Shown: positions 8,306 through 16,729 of the stretch, piece after piece
Layout: each line of letters starts with the position of its first letter
How positions within the stretch are numbered: position 1 is the first letter of the stretch
Source: Flavobacterium gelatinilyticum
Lineage (GTDB): Bacteria; Bacteroidota; Bacteroidia; Flavobacteriales; Flavobacteriaceae
DNA length: 64,000 nt
Reading direction: 5' to 3'
Assembly: GCF_027111295.1 (NCBI RefSeq)
Contig: NZ_CP114287.1
Location: forward strand, 4,774,001-4,838,000
The notes under the pieces: generated by a model
The model's database searches: none
Seen by the model: only the letters and a program-made list of their open reading frames with translations
Told to the model about the DNA's origin: nothing
Translations under genes and position numbers: made by a program

Positions 8306-8873
8306 GTTCTGAGCGTCAATTTTTCTGTTCAATATGATTTGTGCCAAATCTTTTTACAGAATGTAATTCCTCATTAATCAAATATCTGTAGTTTTTTAAT
8401 CTGTACGTATATATCTTTTTAGCTTCGGATAATTTTAAAGTATCCAGAACACGATTCAGCTTTTTATTGGTTCGTTTTCCAAAGTTAAAACCCACTACAT
8501 TTTTAGAATTCTTGTCCAATGCATATACCAGCCAGATAAAACTTCGCTTATTTCCTATGTAAGTATGTATTATCAACTTCATAAGTTTTTCCTTCGCATA
8601 TAATTGACTGATTAAATTTTCTGGCAATTGACACAATTCTTTTCAACAATGTTGTCGTTGAAATTTTTAATAATCTTGCAGTACTTCGTATCCCTAAACC
8701 TTCTTAGGTAAACAAAATTATATTTTGATTGATATTACTTTTGTATGCATTATAACAATAGTCAAACTGTTGTCGCTTTTGACAGACACAGCATTATATC
8801 TTTGATTTCTGTTAGATTGAAATCCATTTTTTATGCATTTACTATTGCTAAAACTACATTTTATTTCATGACC
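8306..8873 (-). pseudogene. IS1-family transposase remnant
   Basis: Two out-of-frame halves resemble the InsA and InsB parts of IS1-type transposases. From about 8870 comes 'KCSFSNSKCIKNGFQSNRNQ', a decayed zinc-finger region. From 8636 to 8316 runs an open frame with 'IGNKRSFIWLVYALDKNSKN', 'GFNFGKRTNKK' and 'RFGTNHIEQKN', characteristic of the IS1 DDE-type core. A one-base loss right after 'IEQKN' destroys the expected 'LTLRT' continuation, and the 3' end is missing where it abuts the Rhs remnant. No intact terminal inverted repeats or target duplication are evident. An inactive relic. Confidence 0.65.
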
Positions 8874-8926
8874 TAATTTGATACACTTAGGTACAACAAA
8901 AGCTTTTTTAAAATATTAAAAACAGA

Positions 8927-8952
8927 AGAGACGACCTGTTGATCGTCTCTTT
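8927..8952. terminator. Hairpin terminator, related to the one at 27745
   Basis: A perfect 9-bp stem, AAGAGACGA at 8927-8935 and TCGTCTCTT at 8944-8952, encloses an 8-nt loop and is followed by T-rich sequence. The hairpin and about 60 bp after it are similar to 27745-27840. Confidence 0.75.
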
Positions 8953-9018
8953 TACTATTCAAAAATTACAAATTTATATTCTCTTTCAGGTAGTTAAATT
9001 GTTAAGATGTAAAAACAC

Positions 9019-9348
9019 CTAATCTGAAACACTACCGGATTTCTCTATATGGAACATTTTAAAAATATATGATATTACAAATAAAATCACAAAAATATTC
9101 ATCAAATTAAAATAATTTGATAGACAAAAAATCTGTCCAACTAAAACTAAAATATCTATAGTTAGATTTAAAAAAGCGGGGGTCTTGTAAATCAGATTTC
9201 TATTAAAAAAATCATATGACAAAACTAAAATAAATAATATCGTAATTATCATGAAAAATAATTTAGTTATTCCTTCATTAAAAAAAAGAAATGTCACAAA
9301 TAATATTGCCAAACCTATATATAAATAAAAATATTTTGAGATTTTCAT
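9019..9348 (-). CDS. Small membrane protein, candidate immunity protein
   Basis: 109 residues, strongly hydrophobic, with three or four predicted membrane helices (about 8-24, 29-48, 62-78 and 84-99) and a short polar C-terminus (HIEKSGSVSD). No family recognised. It lies downstream of Rhs remnants and upstream of a terminator that also occurs after the second Rhs locus, which makes it a reasonable orphan immunity protein for a membrane-acting toxin. This rests on location only. Confidence 0.5.
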   Translation of the reverse strand: MKISKYFYLYIGLAILFVTFLFFNEGITKLFFMIITILFILVLSYDFFNRNLIYKTPAFLNLTIDILVLVGQIFCLSNYFNLMNIFVILFVISYIFKMFHIEKSGSVSD

Positions 9349-9392
9349 ACTATTAAAATTGTTTTCTTATATATAAATTTTCAGAATTCTCT

Positions 9393-9470
9393 TTATGGGC
9401 AAGATTGCAAATCTGCGCTATCGGGTGCTCACGCCAGCTGGGGAACACTTTGGAAGAGCTTGGAACTGGT
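9393..9470. other. Short GC-richer island of unknown origin
   Basis: About 80 bp of clearly higher GC content stands out from flanks that are mostly A and T. It lies between two small genes. It encodes nothing convincing in any frame and may be the end fragment of a lost element. Confidence 0.4.
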
Positions 9471-9522
9471 TTTTTCTTATATATTTGGAAATTTTTAAAT
9501 AATTTAATTGATGTTAAATAAT

Positions 9523-10092
9523 TTAAACAAAACGTTTTTCTTTGTCGTATTTATTAATTAATTCTTCGATTGACTCCAAATTAAATTTCATATCTGTTGT
9601 AATAAAAGTCTTTTTTGAAATCTGTATTTCTTTTAGTGCTTTTTCTTTGCCATCAAAAAAATTAGTTAGTGCAATTTTATACATGATATTGTTTTTTGTG
9701 ATTTCTTTTTCGTTATTGTATTGATTATAACATTTTTGTAATAAATCAATGGATTCCGGTGCATTAATTTTTAATTTTATGACAGCGTGAAGCATGTTAA
9801 TCGATGTATCATCTGATTTATAGTTTTCAATTAAATCGATAGCACTTTTATATTCATTTAATTCTATTAGAAGTCGTAATTTGGCAGATGTAAAACCTTT
9901 ATTGTTAGGATCACATCTAATGGCTTCATTGATAGCATTCAACGCAGTGTCTTTCTGTTTTTTAGTTATAGCGTTCTTAAATTCGTCGTAAAACATGATA
10001 CAATCCTTTTGTTGGATTAATTTAGGACTGTCTGACTTGTTGCGACATCCTGCGGCACTTATTATAATCGCTAATAAATAAAGAAATTTCAT
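9523..10092 (-). CDS. Lipoprotein with TPR-like helical repeats
   Basis: The frame extends to 10131, but the ATG at 10092 (MKFLYLLAIIISAAGC) begins a clean lipoprotein signal peptide with lipobox SAAGC, giving 189 residues. The mature part is helical, with a TPR-like unit ('ALNAINEAIRCDPNNKGFTS', then 'LLIELNEYKSAIDLIENYKS'). It probably sits in a membrane facing the periplasm. Its place between Rhs remnants suggests an associated or immunity protein. No exact family is recognised. Confidence 0.65.
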   Translation of the reverse strand: MKFLYLLAIIISAAGCRNKSDSPKLIQQKDCIMFYDEFKNAITKKQKDTALNAINEAIRCDPNNKGFTSAKLRLLIELNEYKSAIDLIENYKSDDTSINMLHAVIKLKINAPESIDLLQKCYNQYNNEKEITKNNIMYKIALTNFFDGKEKALKEIQISKKTFITTDMKFNLESIEELINKYDKEKRFV

Positions 10093-10105
10093 GTAATTAT
10101 ACTTT

Positions 10106-10421
10106 TTATTTAGATGTATCAAACATTTCATTTGGACCTATACTAGATCTGTCAGAAGTATCAACACCAGTATCAAAACTCAAATTTAATCCTGAAGAAG
10201 GAGGATTTGTATTTGTTAGTTTTGAATATGTTGTTAAGGACATAGTCATACTTGCATCACTTGTTGCATGAAAAGGGCTATTGCTTAACATCGAACCTTT
10301 GTGATCTTGAAAAGCAGAGCTTTTAAAAGTAAATTTCTTCCCGCAGGAGTCCATTCCTTTATTCCAAAGTAACCGCTAACGCCCTGAATTTCTCTACCTG
10401 GAGCTGAGCCATTCCATCGGG
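10106..10421 (-). pseudogene. Fragment of a larger protein, single-base frameshift
   Basis: Downstream of the stop at 10422, a frame reading 'RWNGSAPGREIQGVSGYFGI' continues through 'KEWTPAG'. After a single-base shift near 10343 it continues as an open frame of about 80 codons ('KFTFKSSAFQDHKGSMLSNS' through 'PNEMFDTSK') to a stop at 10106. The two parts read as one polypeptide interrupted by loss of one base. There is no start codon, so this is the tail of a lost gene, most likely an Rhs-associated effector given the setting. Confidence 0.45.
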
Positions 10422-10970
10422 TTACATCTTCAACATATTCATTATTTCATTTATTCCATCAACTTTTTGTCTTTCAAAATTTTTTAATTCTGACATTTCA
10501 TAAGTAGTTGAGTAATATAAAAACTTTAGATCGCTTTTCTTTTTAACCCAAAAGGCTTGAAATTCATTGACATCATAAATTACATAATTTTCAGGACATG
10601 ACATTTTTAGAACTTTATTCATGCTGGAATAATCTTCAACTAATTTTAATATTTTATTATTTGTAACAGTATATTTTTTTTCATTATTTTCAACTTTCCA
10701 ATTTGTGCCATCATAGGTTGCAATCATAATATTATTATCAATTATGGATAAAATACAAAACTCAAAATTACTGTTTTAAAAATTTTCTATTATATCTCTT
10801 CGTAATGTGGAAGTTTTTAAAAATTTTCTGAGAGCAGTGTTTTCAAATGTTTCTTCTTCTAAATAACATGGTGAAACTTGAATTTGAGTTACGGCATTTG
10901 TCCCTAGCTGTGCTTTACATCCTACAGCAAGCAAACAAAATATAGATAGTAAATAATAAGTATTTTTCAT
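10422..10970 (-). pseudogene. Lipoprotein gene split by an in-frame stop codon
   Basis: A 64-codon frame starting at 10970 (MKNTYYLLSIFCLLAVGC, lipobox AVGC) ends at a TAA at 10776-10778. The next 118 codons are open in exactly the same frame down to 10422, including a region starting 'MIATYDGTNWKVENNEKKYT'. Together they would make one lipoprotein of 182 residues, so a nonsense mutation has probably truncated it. It begins 2 bp after the stop of the Rhs-core/toxin gene, the standard position of an immunity gene. The immunity role is inference. Alternatively the downstream part could be translated from its own ATG at 10727. Confidence 0.6.
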
Positions 10971-10972
10971 AA

Positions 10973-12199
10973 TTATTCTTCTTTAATTATTGGTATAGGA
11001 AGTGCGATTGTTTTACTTATTAATGCTCCTTCTTCATCTTCTTTTTTAAACCCTAATGTATAAGTAGTTCTTTGTTTACTATCTTTACCTAATTCTACAG
11101 TAATTTGATTAACAACCGTATTAGTTTCAATTTCTTCATTTCCAATGCCATGAGTTCCTGCTCCACTTTTAAATCCTTCCCCAGCATTGGTTTTAGAATC
11201 TCCCAAAGCACCCTCTCCCATAACAGCTCTAGAGGCATGAATGACTTCTTCGATAAGACTTCTTCCCTGGAATGTCTCTTTTGTTCCATCAAGCATTGTA
11301 TCATTTTTTAATTTTGGCTCTTTTGATAAATTTACAGTTAGTTTTCCTCCTGTTCCCTTTCCTTGTGTCGCTCCATCACCTTGATTATTTGCTGCAAAAG
11401 AATTTTGTCTAGTTTTACTCATAGATACTTCGACTACATTCTTGACATTTCCTTGTAATTCCTTTAAGTATTGTTTAAAAGTAGGGGATTCTTTACTGAT
11501 TTTCCTTAATTCTTGTCTTACTGCTCTTCTGGCTTCTCTAAATTCTGCCCTTGTTTGCCCTTCCTCTCTTGCATATCTAATTCTCATTCCATCAGGGTCA
11601 ATAAACCTCATTGGATTATCAATACAATAGTTATAGGATGACCATCTTCGATATTTCTCCGCCAAAGGATCAATGTTCATCCAACGTCCCAATGCAGGAT
11701 CATAGTTTCTAGCACCATAATCGTAAAGATCTAAACGTTTACCATTTACATTGTCATCCTGAAGCTCTTTCCCGTTATATTTATATTTGTTGTCAATGCC
11801 ATTTACGGCAGTGTTATAGCCTTTGTGTGATAATCCAAAAGCGTAGTAATTGTTTTCCTGTACAATTTCGCTGCTGTTTACAGAACCGTTATTATCTTTA
11901 TCCTGATAACTTAAACGTATATTGCCTAAATGATCTTTGTACTGATAAATATAATTATAAATTCCTGAAGTTTTAATGATATAACCTTCTGGTTGTGAGA
12001 ATTGTTTTAAGGCATTGTTCTCATATACAAAACTGCCGGCATAATCTGTACTGCCGCCTGTACTAACGGTTTTACGCTGTTTTACCCCTGTAGCATCGTA
12101 AAAATAATTTATAATCCCGCCATTTATCGTTACAGATACTGGCAGGTTTAAATGGTTGTAACTTATGGCTGTTATCCCTTTATTGGCATCGGTTTTCAT
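10973..12199 (-). CDS. Rhs core with C-terminal zincin-like toxin domain (5'-truncated)
   Basis: 408 codons. Residues 1-205 are YD-repeat/Rhs core, including 'YDYGARNYDPALGRWMNIDP' (159-178) and the closing 'FIDPDG' (199-204), the usual junction to a toxin domain. The variable part (206-408) holds 'LIEEVIHASRA' (315-325), then a Gly-rich stretch and 'NEEIETNTVV' (354-363). This layout resembles NleD/M91-type and other zincin toxins, but with Glu in place of the first His of HExxH. The ATG at 12199 lies inside the core, and the same frame stays open upstream to about 12330, where it meets an N-terminal fragment in another frame. It is therefore the 3' part of a gene that suffered an internal deletion. 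A lipoprotein gene follows after 2 bp. Confidence 0.75.
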   Translation of the reverse strand: MKTDANKGITAISYNHLNLPVSVTINGGIINYFYDATGVKQRKTVSTGGSTDYAGSFVYENNALKQFSQPEGYIIKTSGIYNYIYQYKDHLGNIRLSYQDKDNNGSVNSSEIVQENNYYAFGLSHKGYNTAVNGIDNKYKYNGKELQDDNVNGKRLDLYDYGARNYDPALGRWMNIDPLAEKYRRWSSYNYCIDNPMRFIDPDGMRIRYAREEGQTRAEFREARRAVRQELRKISKESPTFKQYLKELQGNVKNVVEVSMSKTRQNSFAANNQGDGATQGKGTGGKLTVNLSKEPKLKNDTMLDGTKETFQGRSLIEEVIHASRAVMGEGALGDSKTNAGEGFKSGAGTHGIGNEEIETNTVVNQITVELGKDSKQRTTYTLGFKKEDEEGALISKTIALPIPIIKEE

Positions 12200-12296
12200 G
12201 TTGCCGTTATTGTCATAGGTATATTCTATGGCTGTGTTGCTGCCGTTGTTAAATCCTTCGGTACTTCCTGAAGTATCTTCGACTTTGATAAGTTTA

Positions 12297-12896
12297 TTAC
12301 CGGCATCGTAGGTGTAAGCAATTTGGCGGAATTATCTCTTTTAAATACCAAGATGTAACATAATTAGGTAGATTTGATGTACTATTATTTTGTCTAACAA
12401 CTTCAGTAGCATCTTGTGAATCGAATCCTAATCCAAAACGATAAATAGTTCCATCATCTTTTGTAATCTCTAATGTTTTTAATAGGTCAGTGAATTTGAC
12501 GTTTGTGTTTTGTAAATCTTTAAAGACAGCTTTATTATCAACAAAATAAAATGTTCCGGAAAGACCTGGAGCATTTACTATAAATTCATCATATGCTGTA
12601 TCGTTGCTAGCATTCTCGTGAGGATGAGTTTTAAATTGACTATATAAAGTTTGATAATTCTCAGATGTGAAAGTTAAATTTGCTAAATTAGGAACCGGTC
12701 TCCCGTTATCCGGGATGCCTTTTACGTTTCTAATTACTGCTCCTCCGGCGTTTAGATTCCAGCCTAAACCTACCCATGAGGTGGCATTGGGACTTACAGG
12801 AAAGTAATTGGGTATATCTTTTGTTACTGAGAATAAATTGAGTTGCATAAAACTAATGATAATAATATTAGTTTAGAAAAATGAAATTTTAAACAT
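12297..12896 (-). pseudogene. N-terminal fragment of an Rhs-type protein
   Basis: From 12848 an open frame encodes a segment typical of the start of Bacteroidota Rhs proteins ('SWVGLGWNLNAGGAVIRNV'), comparable to 'VGLGWNLIFGGVITRTV' in the intact relative near 34.9 kb. It ends shortly after 'TSWYLKEIIP', where the sequence jumps, in another frame, to late YD-repeat sequence. More than a thousand codons are missing relative to a full locus. Upstream, an in-frame ATG at 12896 would start a signal peptide but is cut by a TAA after seven codons. Not functional. Confidence 0.65.
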
Positions 12897-13033
12897 AATT
12901 AGATGTTAATATTATAAAATGTTAAATGATAGTCTTATTTTGTAAGAAAATACAATTTTAAGATTAAGTTTTGTTAAAAAAAGCATTTTTAAATAAAATA
13001 TATTAATAAAAAAATATTTACTATTTCACTGCT

Positions 13034-14170
13034 CTACCCAATCGCACTGCTCAACTGAAACATTGGCAGATACATAGCCACTAATAAAACCGCTACCAAT
13101 ACTCCAACAAAAAGAATAATAAAAGGCTCTAAAACAGTAGTCATGACTTTAGACTGCTGTACCACTTCCTGATTGTACTGCTCGCTTAACTGTTTGAAGA
13201 CATATTCGGTTTGATTGGTTTCTTCGGCTACTTTTACGAGTGATATGATTCGGTTATCGAAAAGGGGAGTGTTTTTTAAGCTTGAACTCAGGCTGTTTCC
13301 TTTTAAAATGCTGTTTTCAACCTGCTCTAAAGCATCCTGTAAAGGGACAAACTGAATCATTTTTTTTACCATTTGGATGCTGTTCAAAAGCGGGACTTTG
13401 GCTGTCGTTAGTAAGGTTACGGCTTGTGTAAATTGTGCCAGATAAACTTTGGTCATAAAAGCACCCAGAACTGGAATTTTTACCAGAAAGTAATGCAGCG
13501 TCCTTTTATATTTATGATTGTTTTTGAAAAATTGGGTTGAGGAAATAAAAACTATAACTGCCAATAAAAAATACAACCCATAGGTTTTTGTCCAGACTGA
13601 TAATTTTACAATAAATTGGGTCAGTATAGGCAGTTCCATATTATTTTGTTTGAAGATATCCTGAAACATAGGCACCACATAACTCAACATAAAAATAACA
13701 ACCAAAACAGCTGTGCTTAATACGATAGAAGGGTAGGTAAGGGCAGCAACTATGATTCGTTTCTGCTCGTTTTTACGTTCGAAAAAATGACCCAATTCTT
13801 CACATACTTGTGCGGTTGTTCCGGTTTCTTCACCTATCTGGATAGAATAATATTCGTATTCTGTAAACGATTTGGAGACACGCATGGCATCAGAGAAAGG
13901 TTTCCCGTTAACCACATCATTCAGGATTGTCTGGATTAGATCTTTGTCGGCATTTTTCTTTAAGGATTCTATAATCAGCGATAATCCTTCCTTAAAGCTC
14001 ACACCGGCTTTTAAGAGTACAGCCAGTTCAAGATAAAACGCCTGCTTTTTTTTATTATTAAAGCTGTCACCAAAAAGTGTGATTTCTTTTTTTAATAAAT
14101 TTTCGATACTGTTTGAGTCCTTAGACTGAACTGTTTTTTTATTTGGGGTATTTTCGATTTTAAAAGCCAT
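13034..14170 (-). CDS. gspF: GspF/PilC-like inner-membrane platform protein
   Basis: 378 residues with the duplicated GspF (T2SSF) domain: first copy about residues 40-165 ('FYLELAVLLKAGVSFKEGL', 'YYSIQIGEETGT'), second copy about 243-365 ('FTQAVTLLTTAKVPLLNSI', 'LVKVAEETNQT'), and the usual end 'VAMYLPMFQLSSAIG'. Hydrophobic segments flank the two copies. In type II secretion and type IV pilus systems this protein is the membrane base that the ATPase rotates. It is the last gene of the leftward arm and overlaps the upstream pseudopilin gene by 11 bp. It is likely to act with the GspE-like ATPase encoded in the divergent arm at 36678. Confidence 0.88.
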   Translation of the reverse strand: MAFKIENTPNKKTVQSKDSNSIENLLKKEITLFGDSFNNKKKQAFYLELAVLLKAGVSFKEGLSLIIESLKKNADKDLIQTILNDVVNGKPFSDAMRVSKSFTEYEYYSIQIGEETGTTAQVCEELGHFFERKNEQKRIIVAALTYPSIVLSTAVLVVIFMLSYVVPMFQDIFKQNNMELPILTQFIVKLSVWTKTYGLYFLLAVIVFISSTQFFKNNHKYKRTLHYFLVKIPVLGAFMTKVYLAQFTQAVTLLTTAKVPLLNSIQMVKKMIQFVPLQDALEQVENSILKGNSLSSSLKNTPLFDNRIISLVKVAEETNQTEYVFKQLSEQYNQEVVQQSKVMTTVLEPFIILFVGVLVAVLLVAMYLPMFQLSSAIG

Positions 14171-14636
14171 CTTCCTGATTCATAAGAAAGGTTAAATCAT
14201 TTTTTTTCGAAACAAAAATCTGGTAACCGGGTAATTCTGTTTCGGCATATATGGATAAAGCATCAACGTGACCGGAATTTATTTCCTTTCCTCTAAAGAA
14301 GGCTTTACCAGGATTAATTTTTAATTTAATGGTGTCAAGATTTCTTAAACTATATTTATCCTGAAAAGAATAAGTTATGGTATCAATTTCTGATGTCATA
14401 AATAACGCTTGCTTGTTATTATCATAAATAACTGTATGCTGTGTATTGAAATCCTGCCACAACTGCTGCTCAAAAAGGGCTAATGTGGTTGTTTTTTCAA
14501 AATTGGTCTGGATAGTGTGAATTTGTTTTTGTACAATTCTTAAAACACTAAATGCCATGCCTACGACAATAGCCGTTATAATCATAACTACTATTAATTC
14601 GGATAGTGTGAATGATTTTAATTTTCCGGCTGCCAT
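14160..14636 (-). CDS. Minor pseudopilin (GspJ/GspH-like)
   Basis: 158 residues starting with a type IV prepilin signal. A short basic leader ending 'KLKS' is followed by 'FTLSELIVVMIITAIVVGMA', with Glu at +5 and a long hydrophobic helix. Serine replaces the usual glycine at the predicted -1 position. The rest is a small soluble domain. It overlaps its neighbours by 19 and 11 bp within a tightly packed leftward operon of secretion genes. It should be processed by the prepilin peptidase encoded at 36201 and join a short pseudopilus. Which minor pseudopilin it equals is uncertain. Confidence 0.8.
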   Translation of the reverse strand: MAAGKLKSFTLSELIVVMIITAIVVGMAFSVLRIVQKQIHTIQTNFEKTTTLALFEQQLWQDFNTQHTVIYDNNKQALFMTSEIDTITYSFQDKYSLRNLDTIKLKINPGKAFFRGKEINSGHVDALSIYAETELPGYQIFVSKKNDLTFLMNQEDGF

Positions 14637-14962
14637 AGTATTTGTTGTTTTGTAATTTCTTTTCGTGATGTATTGTTTACTGCTGAAATTGAAAACATTT
14701 TTTTCGCCGAAATTGTTTCTGGTTCAATATTGATATTCCAGTCTTTATAATTTTCCTGATAAGGCAATTTTATAACTTTGTTTTGTACTTCGTATTCTAA
14801 TTCGCTTATTCGGGTTTCGATGCTGTGTGTATTTTTTGAAAAAGTATTAAAAACCAGATTGTTTAATATTAAACTTGAAATAATAAATATGATGACTACT
14901 AAAACAGTTGCTACAACTGCTTCGATTAATGTTGCCGATTTTATTTTTTTTAGTATAACCAT
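14618..14962 (-). CDS. Minor pseudopilin (GspI-like)
   Basis: 114 residues with a prepilin-type N-terminus: basic leader 'MVILKKIKS', then 'ATLIEAVVATVLVVIIFIIS' with Glu at +5. The predicted cleavage is after Ser and before Ala. A small soluble domain of about 75 residues follows. It overlaps the upstream GspK-like gene by 13 bp and the next pseudopilin by 19 bp, so translation is coupled. The size and the 'TLIEAVVA' start fit GspI-type tip pseudopilins, but the exact identity is inferred. Confidence 0.78.
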   Translation of the reverse strand: MVILKKIKSATLIEAVVATVLVVIIFIISSLILNNLVFNTFSKNTHSIETRISELEYEVQNKVIKLPYQENYKDWNINIEPETISAKKMFSISAVNNTSRKEITKQQILWQPEN

Positions 14963-16239
14963 TTCAAAACAGTTTTGGGTTCTTGTTCTAAAATGATACC
15001 GCCATAGAGTTGAGGAACATTCTCATTTTCGATCGTGGCATTATACACATGGTTCACAAAAATAGAACCTGCCTGATTAGCCGTAAATTGTCTGGTAAAA
15101 ACACATCCCGAAACGGTTCCTCTAATTTCAAAGTTACCGTTACAGTACACCTGACCCTTTATTTTTGAGTCTTTTTCTAATACAATCTGAGTTAAAAAAT
15201 CCGGTATTTCTTTTGTCTGGATATATACGACACTTCCTTTTATGATGCTTCCAATGTCTATAAAAACTTGATTGTCGGGCACGGTGCTGTAATTAGAATT
15301 GTCTAAAATAATATCTTTATTATCCTGATACAATAACAAAGCCGAAGGATATGATAAATTACATTTCTTGCCCATTATAATTTTTCGGGAAGCAATAGCC
15401 TGAAAGCAGCCGGTAACTTCGTCATCGATTTCGATAATTGGGGCGATTAGTATTATATCTTTCAGTAAAGCCGTTTTTTTGATTTTAATTGAAGTTTCGG
15501 ATTTAATTATGATATTTCCTGATAGTATTTTATTCTCTATTACAATAGGATTTTGGGAGTAAAACCCTTTAGTTTTTTCTTTGAAAGAATTGGTAATTTT
15601 AATTCCTGAATTTAAATTTATGTAATCTTCCTGACGATCTATTTTATATTCTTTTAAATAAAAATTGATAGCATCTATAAACATTTTTTCAGGTTTAGGA
15701 AGTTCTGCTGTACTTTTTTCTATTCGGCCATAGATTAATTGAGAACCGTAATAACTATTTCCGGCTATATATCCTGAATTAACTCCCTGAGTTGGCAAGT
15801 ATGCAATTCCCTGAATTTTAGTACTTCCTACAACAGTCAAAGCATTGTGGGTTTCCTGTAAATAAAGAGTAGGGGATTTATCTGCTAGAATTACAGATCC
15901 AATTATGGCTGTTTTAGTAAATTTCTTTTTTCGGAACAAGGTTGTTGTGATTCCCTTTTGAAAAACTCCCCATTGCGATAAATGTGTTTTTATTATTTGA
16001 TTTTCTTTTTTTATAAAATCAATTTGAGAAGTATCTGTACTTAATTCTTTTTGTTCTAAAAGTGACTGAATTCCAATATCGGCAATTTGAATATTCTCAA
16101 TAGCTCCTTTTGACTGCTCTTTCATATAAATAAAAGTGTACGCATATAAAACAAGACCTGCTAAAAGCAAAGCAATAAGTACAGCAATAAATACCGTAAA
16201 TTGTAAAGCACCGGATCTAAGTTTTAATTTTAGTTTCAA
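14950..16239 (-). CDS. Membrane-anchored GspK/PilX-like protein with beta-repeat body
   Basis: 429 residues. The N-terminus 'KLRSGALQFTVFIAVLIALL' is a prepilin-like helix without Glu at +5, a feature of GspK, the largest tip pseudopilin. A long body follows. Its second half (about 230-410) has short alternating beta-strand repeats ('ILSGNIIIKSETSIKIKKTA', 'DSKIKGQVYCNGNFEIRGTV') that resemble a bactofilin-like or beta-helical fold. This is larger and different in body from classical GspK, so the assignment rests on position, N-terminus and size. It overlaps the GspC-like gene by 4 bp. Confidence 0.65.
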   Translation of the reverse strand: MKLKLKLRSGALQFTVFIAVLIALLLAGLVLYAYTFIYMKEQSKGAIENIQIADIGIQSLLEQKELSTDTSQIDFIKKENQIIKTHLSQWGVFQKGITTTLFRKKKFTKTAIIGSVILADKSPTLYLQETHNALTVVGSTKIQGIAYLPTQGVNSGYIAGNSYYGSQLIYGRIEKSTAELPKPEKMFIDAINFYLKEYKIDRQEDYINLNSGIKITNSFKEKTKGFYSQNPIVIENKILSGNIIIKSETSIKIKKTALLKDIILIAPIIEIDDEVTGCFQAIASRKIIMGKKCNLSYPSALLLYQDNKDIILDNSNYSTVPDNQVFIDIGSIIKGSVVYIQTKEIPDFLTQIVLEKDSKIKGQVYCNGNFEIRGTVSGCVFTRQFTANQAGSIFVNHVYNATIENENVPQLYGGIILEQEPKTVLKWLY

Positions 16240-16721
16240 TCGTGAAGCATTATAATATTCAGGTTACCCTTGTACCTTACATAAATCGATTCCTTATCAC
16301 CAGATTTTAGGAAAACTTCATTTTCAGTATCTCCTATCTTCATATAATAATTTTTGTTATCTATAATGAGCATATAAATTTTGTTTCCTCCTTTCGAATC
16401 TGTAATTAATCCTTTATAAATAATAGCAGGCCAAACTAAAGGTTCTGGCTGTTTAATGACTTTTGGCGTTTTAGAATGTGTGGATTTGGATTTTACTTCT
16501 GTTTCGGGAGCATACATTTTTCCTAGAAAAGGATCTCTGTAATTTACATTAATAGCAAAAGTTTCTCTTTTATTAACTTTTAAAGGTTTTAAATGGAATT
16601 CAGGATCATTGACAGGTACTGCTTCAGCTGAATTAGTAAAAGAAAATACCTGAAACAAAACTGCTCCCCAGACGAATAAAACGACCGGGAGCAGAATGTA
16701 TATGTTTTTTTTATTTTTCAT
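16236..16721 (-). CDS. GspC/PilP-like periplasmic linker protein
   Basis: 161 residues: one N-terminal membrane anchor (about 7-29), a Pro/Lys-rich linker, the motif 'YRDPFLG' (61-67), and a small C-terminal beta domain ending 'YVRYKGNLNIIMLHD'. The anchor, flexible linker, 'DPF' motif and small homology-region-like domain are characteristic of GspC and PilP, which link the inner-membrane platform to the secretin. It starts 8 bp after the first cargo-type gene upstream and overlaps the GspK-like gene by 4 bp. The assignment is by architecture and context. Confidence 0.65.
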   Translation of the reverse strand: MKNKKNIYILLPVVLFVWGAVLFQVFSFTNSAEAVPVNDPEFHLKPLKVNKRETFAINVNYRDPFLGKMYAPETEVKSKSTHSKTPKVIKQPEPLVWPAIIYKGLITDSKGGNKIYMLIIDNKNYYMKIGDTENEVFLKSGDKESIYVRYKGNLNIIMLHD

Positions 16722-16729
16722 TTAATGAA

